Positions 56,592 through 64,000 of a stretch of DNA of 64,000 bases are shown one piece after another. The DNA is from Candidatus Thiodiazotropha endolucinida. GTDB lineage: Bacteria > Pseudomonadota > Gammaproteobacteria > Chromatiales > Chromatiaceae. Location: positions 25,749-89,748 of the forward strand of contig NZ_MARB01000018.1 of the NCBI RefSeq assembly GCF_001715975.1. Reading direction: 5' to 3'. Each line of letters begins with the position of its first letter. The stretch's first letter is position 1. The notes beneath the pieces are model-generated. The model did no database searches. It saw nothing but the letters and a program-made list of their open reading frames with translations, and was not told the origin of the DNA. Both the position numbers and the translations under genes were made by a program.

Positions 56592-57251
56592 TTAAGCTTT
56601 CTTGAGTCTGGAATATCCAACTAATCCTATTAATCCAGAACCAAATAACCATATAGCTGCAGGAATAGGGACAGGGGATGGTGTTTCTCGTACAAGAAAG
56701 TAAGAAGTCGTACTACTTATTGTTGGATCTTCAACACAACAAGATGAGCCATAGTGTACATACTCTATATTCCCATTAATGCTGATGGTATAAGCTGTGA
56801 ACCCGTTAAGTTCTTCCTCCTGCCCTTTTATTACGCCAATTACACCACTGTATTGCACGTTGCCTGATGATACTGATGATACGGTATCACCCAAATAGCT
56901 AGTTAAAATATTGATCGACGAATCAATCAAATCAGGATCTGAATGCGATCCGTTTAAACTATAATCATATCCAGGAAATCCAAAATTTACCAATAAGCCC
57001 ACAACTTCGTCTTCTTCGGCAAATCTCCAACCATTTAAATACCCATCAGACATCCATGAACTCACTGAATCACTAGGCCTGCCGAGCATACGTTCCAGAC
57101 TCAACCATTCTAAACTTGTTGACGTATCTCTTGTAATGACACCTTCCTCGACAATACCTGGAGCTATTAACCAATCGGTTTGAATCAACGCTGAATAGGA
57201 AATTATAGGAAATGACAAGAAAATAATAAAAGTAACAATCCTGATTAACAT
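56592..57251 (-). CDS. VPLPA-CTERM sorting-signal protein
   Basis: A 219-aa exported protein. After a signal peptide comes DTSTSLEWLSLERMLG and GYLNGWRFAEEDEVVGL, a module common in CTERM-anchored surface proteins. The C-terminus VPIPAAIWLFGSGLIGLVGY followed by SRLKK is a VPLPA-CTERM signal processed by an exosortase (not in this window). The ATG has GGAGAG upstream. Likely a secreted or surface matrix protein. Confidence 0.82.
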   Translation of the reverse strand: MLIRIVTFIIFLSFPIISYSALIQTDWLIAPGIVEEGVITRDTSTSLEWLSLERMLGRPSDSVSSWMSDGYLNGWRFAEEDEVVGLLVNFGFPGYDYSLNGSHSDPDLIDSSINILTSYLGDTVSSVSSGNVQYSGVIGVIKGQEEELNGFTAYTISINGNIEYVHYGSSCCVEDPTISSTTSYFLVRETPSPVPIPAAIWLFGSGLIGLVGYSRLKKA

Positions 57252-57611
57252 CTAACTCTCCATCAACTTTTCGTTTCTAACGCTTGGTAAAGTGATAAGC
57301 AACCCAATATGTTAGCAGAGATAATTAGTATACATTAATAATGCCCTAGAAGATAAGAGTTGTATTGTCAACTTATTCGGTCAGTTTTTATATTATTTAG
57401 TAAATTTAAGTAATCGATTATCTTTGGTTATAGTAAAAAAAACTATGACATGTAACATGTTAGATAATACTAATGGCCTGCTTTGTGGTGGCGGCCGACC
57501 CTGCAGTTTCTGGGAAATTTATTCCCCTAATGACAGAAATAAGACTTGTCCGGTACGTGACAATTTTATTGAAAAACTCCATTGGAGTTGATGAATATTA
57601 TTTCAGAGTTT
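57252..57611. other. AT-rich intergenic region, no gene seen
   Basis: About 360 bp preceding the RND fragment; no ORF or RNA recognised. Confidence 0.45.
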
Positions 57612-57804
57612 AGCTAGGAGCGGATATTCAGATAGTCATGTCTCACTGGCTAGAGGGTTGATCCTGACTCTGTGCTGCCAGTTGTTTTTTAGGGAACGAC
57701 GAAAAAACAGAGCAACCATGATTAATGCAGACATGAACGTCAAGGTAACGATCGCAGTTCCAACCAGCCCGTACAGCACGATTACACCAACACCACAATA
57801 GAGT
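57612..57804 (-). pseudogene. Duplicated C-terminal fragment of the RND pump gene
   Basis: About 193 bp closely matching 59285-59476, covering the last ~50 codons (VGVIVLYGLVGTAIVTLTF), the stop and ~35 bp of downstream DNA. The rest of the gene is absent and an indel shifts the tail frame. With the intact copy it forms direct repeats bracketing the unknown gene at 58051. Confidence 0.85.
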
Positions 57805-58050
57805 AAGGAAATATTCAAGTAGCGGTGGGACGTTCAACAACAATTCTCAGCGATCAGGGTGAAAAATTAGCTAATTGACTGTTCAATAACTATCCATCTC
57901 AAAGAGAAGGGCTTCTGTTCTTCCTACACCCAGGCTATATTAGCTTTTATGGTGCATTAGGGAATTTAGTAAGTTAGACGTATGCCGCGACAGCAATTGA
58001 GATTCGCTGGGTGGAAAAAACTTGGTTTTTAGATGACGTAGAATTTCGGC

Positions 58051-59103
58051 TTGAAACACCAATACCCGACACAAAAAACCGGACTCGGTCCTGCCGGAAG
58101 GTTGCTTGAACGAGCCCGGCAGCGAATCGCCTCCCTGGAATTATTGATTTCCGGTAGTACACTTTTTTTGGATCGGATGCCACTGCTGCGGATATTTCGA
58201 CGACAGGTGACTGCAGAGGTCTCCATGTTGTCAGAAGGGATAAATATTACCGTGGGATTTCGCGTGGAGTTTAAAACTCCCTATCTGCATCTTCCTGTTG
58301 AGATCGACAAGACCCAGGTCGGCAGCGAAGATAATCAGCTCGGATTCAGGCCTGCGTCGTTCAGATTTTTTGATTGGCAGTCATGGGAGCACATGACCGG
58401 AGAGATCAGCTGGCTGAGAGAGCGCCAGGTTGGAATCAGTGGGAAGACACACGATTTTGTCTCCGGATTCGAGTATCGGGTTGCGGCCGTCCCCACTGCT
58501 TCAGACAACTTGGGAATCCGACTGGCAGAAGGAATCGATGGAACAGCCAGGGTCCTGGTAAACCGCGATATCAGACAAATGAAATTCGAGCCGGTTTATT
58601 GGATGCTGGAACGAGGGAATGACAGCTATCATATCGTGGCAATAAACAGTAATGAATTGATGGTATTGATCGTATCCCTCTCCGAAATTGGCAGCGGAAA
58701 CGAGCAAATATACGAGAAGATGATTGCACGCCTGACTGATTGGGTAAGGTTCAGGTTTAAAGGAAAAAGTCAGGAACACACCATGTTGGCTTTTCTCGTA
58801 TACGTCAGAGATTGGGGGCCACTCGGTATGGAGCCGTTATACCGTGGCATAAAAGACGTGTTAACGCGATTGGATATTACAGGCGCTGAGCGAATTCTTT
58901 TCGATTTTTATGCGGATAATTGGGGTCTGCGGGATAATCGGCACGGCCGGTTGCTCGTCATAAAAACACTTGAAGTCTTGGAAACCCAAGATGCCCACCG
59001 CGCCCTTGAAGCCATCAGCGCTCATACACAGAGCCAGAACATCCCGCCCGAGGAATCGCAACTGATTCGAAACGCTATACACACATACAAAGAAAAAGCA
59101 TAA
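58051..59103 (+). CDS. Hypothetical protein between RND direct repeats
   Basis: About 350 aa if TTG 58051 is used; a stop lies just upstream and ATG 58177 is the first ATG (308 aa). There is no signal, membrane helix or motif that I recognise; the C-terminal ~100 residues look helical. Unclear start and location between duplicated RND ends suggest an inserted or truncated gene. Confidence 0.5.
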   Translation: MKHQYPTQKTGLGPAGRLLERARQRIASLELLISGSTLFLDRMPLLRIFRRQVTAEVSMLSEGINITVGFRVEFKTPYLHLPVEIDKTQVGSEDNQLGFRPASFRFFDWQSWEHMTGEISWLRERQVGISGKTHDFVSGFEYRVAAVPTASDNLGIRLAEGIDGTARVLVNRDIRQMKFEPVYWMLERGNDSYHIVAINSNELMVLIVSLSEIGSGNEQIYEKMIARLTDWVRFRFKGKSQEHTMLAFLVYVRDWGPLGMEPLYRGIKDVLTRLDITGAERILFDFYADNWGLRDNRHGRLLVIKTLEVLETQDAHRALEAISAHTQSQNIPPEESQLIRNAIHTYKEKA

Positions 59104-59130
59104 GCACGACCGCAGAATTAGACACCAACG

Positions 59131-59141
59131 ACAGGCCCTAA
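59131..59141 (+). repeat. MITE-end fragment
   Basis: ACAGGCCCTAA matches the last 11 bases of the MITE, ~30 bp after the hypothetical gene. Confidence 0.4.
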
Positions 59142-59322
59142 GACAAAGGCTCTCGTAACAATATCGAGTAGACCATACAAGATATGCAAGGAACAAAGGC
59201 AATCAAATCACCATTGATTCTTTTTCCAACCGATTCCTCAGAATAGGCTTCCTTTACTTTGGCGGGCACTCCATAAATTAAAGCAGCTAGGAGCGGATAT
59301 TCAGGTAATCGGGTCTCACTGG

Positions 59323-62300
59323 CTAGAGGGTTGATCCTGACTCAGTGCCACCGGTTGCTTTTGGGGAACGATGAAAAAACAATGCCGCCATGATTAATGC
59401 AGGCAGGAACGTCAAGGTAACGATCGCGGTTCCAACCAGCCCGCACAGCACGATAACACCAACGCCACGATAGAGTTCAGTACCCTCGCCCGGGATCAGG
59501 ACAAGCGGTGCCAGTCCGCACACGGTCGTCAATGTCGTCATGGCGATGGGTCTAAGGCGTATAGCGACCGCATCGCGCACAGCCTGTTGTGCCACCATGC
59601 GGTGTTCCCGGACATTGACCATGGCTTGATGCACGATCAGAATGGGGTTGTTGACCACGGTGCCCATAAGGATGAGAAAACCAAGCATAGTGATCATATC
59701 GAATGGCTGGCTCATGGCCGGGTAGCCGATGGCTGGCAGCCAGGCGCCGATCTGGTTCATCAACCAGAGTCCAACAAGTCCGGAAGCGATTCCCAGTGGA
59801 ATAGTGGTCATGATCAACAAGGGATAACCCCAGTGGGAAAAGATCGCAACCAGGACCAGATAAATAATGACAAGGGCCACCAGGTAGTTGGCAGTCAGTG
59901 ATTCGCGGGTGGCCTGCAATTGGTCGCTGGCGCCGGAGATGATGATTTTGACATTGCTGGGTACAAAGCCGTTATCCAGCAGATATGTCACCACGTCGCG
60001 TTTGACAATCTCCAGCCCTGTCTCCAAGGCGATGTTGTCTGGCGGTATGATGCTCAGGGTTACGGTGCGTTTACCATTGACGCGGCGGATGTTGCTGGTA
60101 TCGACTGACTCCACGATCCTCGCCAGCGATGACAGGGGCACCACGGCATTGGTGGGAGTATAGACCGGCAGACTATCCAAACTTTCCAACGAGGCATTGT
60201 TACCCGCACTGCTGTAGAGATAGATATCGATCTTGTCATCTTCAAGGAAGAACTCATCGACAAAGGCGCCGTCGGTCAAGGCGGCGATGGTAAAGCCCAT
60301 GTCGGCATTGGATATACCGGACTGTGCCAGTCGCTCCCAGTTGGGCTTGATTTCGATCAAGGGTTGAGAGAGGGTCAGCGAAGCGGGTTGCGAGCGGACC
60401 CTCGGTTTTTCGAAAACCTGCTTGGCGCGGGATTCGGCACGTGCGGCAACCGCATAGATGGTCTGTAGGGAGGGACCTGAGATGTCGAGGTTGATGCTGC
60501 GAGTACCACCGCTGTTGCTGGTTATGATGGAGCCGCGTGATACAAACGAACGCATGCCGACATACTTTTCATACTGCCTGTCAACGGCATCCATCAGCGG
60601 CTTGATATGTTTGGGATCCTTTGGCTGAGCGATGATGCGCAGGCGAGTGGCCTGAATGCTCAGATTGAAATAGGCCATGGCCGGTACCTCGGTCTCGCCA
60701 CGGTCAAATTGGCTTGGACCATGCTCCAGGAAAGGCATGAAATACGCCTGCACTTCATGGCCGATGCGCGTCATGGTTTCGAGATTGTAGCCGGTGGGTG
60801 GACTCATGCTGGCAAACAACTTCGGCTCCTCGCCTTCCGGCAGGTATTCAGCCGGAGGTGTGAGGTAGACGATAATCGCGCCACAGATAGCGATCACCAC
60901 CGCGATGACGCCCAACTGATGCATGCGTGTCCCGACTATCCATTCGACACGTTTGATCAGGAACTCCCTCCAACCCACCTTGTTTGCAGACCGATGGTCC
61001 TTGCTGCCGCTAAAGACGTGTGCGGCTGCCGCAGGTATCACGGCAATCGCCACCAGCATGGAGGCGATGATGGAAGCGGAGATGGCGATGGCCACATCGG
61101 AATACAACTGCCCCGCCTCTTCGGCGATAAACACGATGGGCACGAACACCAGCACCGTGGTCAGGGTCGAGGCGAGCACCGCCGGCCAGACCTTGCGCAC
61201 GCCGTCAACGGCGGCCTGCCATCGGTCCAGCCCCTTGCGCCATGACAGTTCGATACTTTCCAGCACCACGATACTGTTGTCCAGAGTCATGCCAATGGCG
61301 AAAGCCACACCGGCCAATGATATGACATTGATGGTGCGACCCGCCAAGATGAGGCCCATGAAAGCGGCGATGGTACAGATCGGTATACCCATCACCCCGA
61401 TCAGTGTTGCCTTGCCGGTGCGCAGGAACAGGAACATGACTATACTGGCCAATATTGCCCCGATAAGCAGATTAGTCCAGACGTTATAGATCGAGGCCTC
61501 TACATAACCCACGTCATCTGCCACGAGAAACATCTGCATACCTGCAGGTTTGAGCACCTCTTCGTTGATGGCCTCGACCTCCGGCATCATGGACCGCTTG
61601 ATGTCGATGACATTGGAACCCGCCTGACGTCGAACCGACATGCCGATCACCGGATCGCCGTCCGTATAAGAGAAACGGGTGATCTCAAAATGGCCGAGCC
61701 GAATCTCCGCTATCTCACCAAGACGAGTCAGGGCATCGCCCTGATGGTCCACAATCACCTCTTTCAGATCTTCGACGTCGCGAACACGCCCAATGGTACG
61801 CAGCAGATAACGCCGTTTGCCGGATTCAATCTCGCCGCCGGAGACGTCACGATTTCGCTGTTGGATGGCACCGCGCACCTGGGCCACGGTGCGATTGCGT
61901 TCGGCGAGTCGAGCGGGGTCGACCAGTATCTGTATTTGTCGTTCCGCACCGCCGTAGACAGAGATCTCCGACACGCCCGGCACCGTTTCCATACGCGAGG
62001 CCACATGGTCCCGTATGAAGTCCTGCATGGGGATCATGTTCAGGTTGCGCGGATTGCCCGGCAAGGGCGTAACCCGGAAATACATGAAAGAGTTGGCTGA
62101 AAAGGAGGTGGCGTAGATACGCGGTTCATCCACGTTGTTGGGATAAGAGGGCACGCGGCTCAGCGCGTTGATCACTTCGATCAGGGTATCGTTGAGGTTA
62201 ATACCAAACGGGAACTCCAGTTCGACCTGGGCGCGACCAAAGGAGGCCGAGGAGACGATGCGCTGAAGTCCGCGCACACTGCGTAAGTGTTCTTCCTGTT

Positions 62301-62490
62301 CGATGAGGATCTCTTTCTCGACATCCTGCGGCGTAGCGCCTGGCCAGTTGGTGCGGATGGAGATGGTGCGAACCTCCAGATCGGGGATCATTTGCACCGG
62401 TATCTTCAAGGCGGCGACGATCCCCAGCACGATCACGATGAGCGTCCCCACAGCGATCAGAATTCCGTGTTTGACCATGGCTTCGAACAT
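59323..62490 (-). CDS. RND efflux pump permease (AcrB-like)
   Basis: A 1055-aa inner-membrane transporter with 12 helices and two large periplasmic loops. GMTLDNSIVVLESIELSWRK in helix 4 and the matching C-terminal half confirm the RND fold. It should export drugs or other compounds with a periplasmic adaptor and an outer-membrane channel. The upstream adaptor gene is broken, so the pump may be non-functional unless another adaptor is used. Its 3' end is duplicated at 57612. Confidence 0.93.
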   Translation of the reverse strand: MFEAMVKHGILIAVGTLIVIVLGIVAALKIPVQMIPDLEVRTISIRTNWPGATPQDVEKEILIEQEEHLRSVRGLQRIVSSASFGRAQVELEFPFGINLNDTLIEVINALSRVPSYPNNVDEPRIYATSFSANSFMYFRVTPLPGNPRNLNMIPMQDFIRDHVASRMETVPGVSEISVYGGAERQIQILVDPARLAERNRTVAQVRGAIQQRNRDVSGGEIESGKRRYLLRTIGRVRDVEDLKEVIVDHQGDALTRLGEIAEIRLGHFEITRFSYTDGDPVIGMSVRRQAGSNVIDIKRSMMPEVEAINEEVLKPAGMQMFLVADDVGYVEASIYNVWTNLLIGAILASIVMFLFLRTGKATLIGVMGIPICTIAAFMGLILAGRTINVISLAGVAFAIGMTLDNSIVVLESIELSWRKGLDRWQAAVDGVRKVWPAVLASTLTTVLVFVPIVFIAEEAGQLYSDVAIAISASIIASMLVAIAVIPAAAAHVFSGSKDHRSANKVGWREFLIKRVEWIVGTRMHQLGVIAVVIAICGAIIVYLTPPAEYLPEGEEPKLFASMSPPTGYNLETMTRIGHEVQAYFMPFLEHGPSQFDRGETEVPAMAYFNLSIQATRLRIIAQPKDPKHIKPLMDAVDRQYEKYVGMRSFVSRGSIITSNSGGTRSINLDISGPSLQTIYAVAARAESRAKQVFEKPRVRSQPASLTLSQPLIEIKPNWERLAQSGISNADMGFTIAALTDGAFVDEFFLEDDKIDIYLYSSAGNNASLESLDSLPVYTPTNAVVPLSSLARIVESVDTSNIRRVNGKRTVTLSIIPPDNIALETGLEIVKRDVVTYLLDNGFVPSNVKIIISGASDQLQATRESLTANYLVALVIIYLVLVAIFSHWGYPLLIMTTIPLGIASGLVGLWLMNQIGAWLPAIGYPAMSQPFDMITMLGFLILMGTVVNNPILIVHQAMVNVREHRMVAQQAVRDAVAIRLRPIAMTTLTTVCGLAPLVLIPGEGTELYRGVGVIVLCGLVGTAIVTLTFLPALIMAALFFHRSPKATGGTESGSTL

Positions 62491-62514
62491 GACGCTTTCC
62501 AGTGGCCTCTTAAC

Positions 62515-62706
62515 CTAACATCTGCAGTTGAACATGGATTTGTGGGAAATCCCGAAGTGTCCGGCAAGGCGTCGTTCGCCGTTAATGGCTATTCCCTTAA
62601 CAAGAACGACAATGCAGCTGGGTGCATCGGGATTTTTCTCAAATTCATGTGGCGTCCCACAACTCATCCAAGGGGTGCGTGAGTAATTAAGTATTTGATT
62701 CAGCAT
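62515..62706 (-). CDS. Small ORF between adaptor and RND genes
   Basis: A 63-aa frame (FEKNPDAPSCIVVLVKGIAI, ending HFGISHKSMFNCRC) with an AAGGTAATGA site, filling most of the 263-bp gap between adaptor and pump. No family recognised and no homologue in this window. It may be a real small gene or leftover of a larger one. Confidence 0.3.
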   Translation of the reverse strand: MLNQILNYSRTPWMSCGTPHEFEKNPDAPSCIVVLVKGIAINGERRLAGHFGISHKSMFNCRC

Positions 62707-62753
62707 TTCATTACCTTATGTCAGATATCAGCGATCAACTGCGGAATCTGGGT

Positions 62754-63880
62754 TTATTCCTCACGCTTGATAATAACACTCTGCCCGTCGCGCAACGCTT
62801 CATTGCCTTGCACCACAATGGTGGTATCGGCGGCCAAACCTTTGGTGATAGTGACCATGCCGTTGAAACTCAAACCGGTTTGAACCTGTTGCTCAGAGAC
62901 TGTGGCGCTTTCTCCTTTCTGATTGACCGCCCAAACGGTGACACGACCGTCTGGGTAGCGTATCAATGCATCTCGATGGATCACGACACCTCGAGTCCCG
63001 GTATTCAATCGCAGCACCGCGCTGGCCGACATCCCCGGTGCCAGCTTCACTTGCAGATCGTCCAGCATTGCCCGAATCAGAAAGGTGCGAGTGCCCGGAT
63101 CGGTCACTGGGATAATAGTTTCGATTACGCCATCAAATGTTCGCCCAGGCAGTGCATCCAGGCTGATAAGGATCTTGGTGGACTTATCCAGTTTGGCGTA
63201 AACGGACTGCGGGACCCGGAAATCGATGCGCAGTCCCTCGGTAGCGATCAATTCAACGACGGTGTCACCCGGCTGAATCCATTCGCCCTGTTCGACCAGT
63301 CTGCGGCTAATGACGCCGGCGAATGGCGCTTCAGCTGCGCCGCCTGGCGTTGCTGCTCTGCCTGGTAACGCTTTACTTCAGCACCGTCGATGCGGACCTC
63401 AGCCGCCAGTGACTCGATCTCATTGACCGACACGCTGTGGCGCTTGGCCAGTTCCTTGGCATCGTTCAGGCGCCGCTTGGCATCCTCCAATTCCTGGATC
63501 GCGCTTTCCGTTGCAGCGCGAGCCGCCGCCAGGGAAAGCCTGTCCAGCTCCGAATTGAGCTGCAGGATTTCATCACCGGCCCGTACCTGGTCGCCTATCT
63601 CGATTGAGATACGCTCAACGATACCGCTCACCTCAGTCGAAAGTTTAGCGATACGTGCTGAGATTACGCTGCCGGTTATTGGGACCTCTTCAATTAGTGC
63701 GACCTCCTCGGCTGAGTCGACCAGAACCATCGGACCGCTCTGTTGAGCAAATGCTAAGTTCCCGCAACAAAATGCCAGTAACACCAAGCATTGTCTCAAA
63801 ACAAAGAGACGTGTCTGGTACCGATTTTCTTGCGGAATATCCATATGGTCTTGGCATGAGGAACAATGATATGACTTCAT
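62754..63880 (-). pseudogene. RND adaptor (membrane fusion protein) with internal deletion/frameshift
   Basis: The first frame encodes a signal segment, VSGIVERISIEIGDQVRAGD (lipoyl half) and a long hairpin, then runs out of frame after QRQAAQLK. The other frame resumes APFAGVISRRLVEQGEWIQP and continues through the barrel to 62754. Several residues normally between hairpin and lipoyl half 2 are missing, so a small out-of-frame deletion is likely. The start is ATG 63880 or 63844. Confidence 0.75.
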
Positions 63881-64000
63881 AAATCTATCACCGAAGTTCA
63901 AAAATGGAGTACTATTTTACTAACAGGCTGTTGATTTTTACCCGTCGTCAGCCGTCAAATTCGTTTGGCGGTGTAATTACCGCTCAATCTAGCGATTGAT

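Overview
The window reads as the chromosome of a chemolithotrophic, sulfur-oxidising gammaproteobacterium, most likely in or near the Chromatiales/Sedimenticolaceae (Thiodiazotropha-like) group. This is inferred from a flavocytochrome c sulfide dehydrogenase locus (fccA/fccB), many c-type cytochromes, side-by-side class Ia and class III ribonucleotide reductases, and gammaproteobacterial housekeeping genes (zapD, yacG). No rRNA, tRNA or CRISPR array was seen. Most of the sequence is moderately GC-rich. Clear AT-rich patches (about 9.5-18.4 kb, 19.6-20.3 kb, 45.5-47.3 kb, 55.3-58 kb) coincide with accessory or decaying DNA.

Layout. 1-9.5 kb: the end of a radical-SAM gene, small lipoproteins, a diguanylate cyclase divergent from an outer-membrane protein/PstS-like pair, a DUF2189 membrane protein, OsmC beside a methyltransferase remnant, a MITE, and a duplicated small secreted protein flanking an SDR gene. 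9.7-18.1 kb: an AT-rich, six-gene, tightly coupled operon that looks like a composite anti-phage or conflict system. Its genes encode an 80-aa leader protein, a SIR2-domain effector, a 207-aa middle component, an SMC/Rad50-like ABC ATPase, an HD + Hsp90-type (GHKL) ATPase and a permuted papain-fold protein. The operon is bracketed by 55-bp imperfect inverted repeats. 18.4-23.2 kb: nrdB and nrdA, split by an inserted ImmA/IrrE metallopeptidase gene. 23.9-31 kb: CBS protein, DUF302 protein, di-haem cytochromes, fccB/fccA, a periplasmic ankyrin protein and a NapC/NirT tetrahaem cytochrome. 31-34 kb: nrdD, a separately encoded glycyl-radical domain, and nrdG. 34-43 kb: housekeeping genes (MBL hydrolase, thioredoxin, yacG, zapD, DHOD-like, DUF3592, serine hydrolase, AraC regulator). 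43-45.5 kb: an OmpR/EnvZ-type two-component pair. 45.9-47.1 kb: an ester-cyclase-like gene and two frameshifted small genes. 47.4-54.2 kb: MipA, a MacAB-like exporter whose adaptor is frameshifted, two hydrolases and a TauE permease. 54.2-64 kb: HEAT/TPR and DUF502 membrane proteins, a VPLPA-CTERM protein, an RND fragment, an unknown gene, and an RND pump with a broken adaptor.

How the genes work together. FccAB oxidises sulfide in the periplasm, and the surrounding cytochromes are plausible electron carriers. Both RNR operons carry paired NrdR-box-like sites spaced 31-32 bp, and nrdD also has an FNR-like site, consistent with aerobic/anaerobic switching of dNTP synthesis. The defence-like operon is the strongest candidate for an undescribed system. 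Its SIR2/middle/ABC core resembles Lamassu-type (ABC three-component) systems, while the coupled HD-Hsp90 ATPase and papain-like genes are not part of the Lamassu layout I know.
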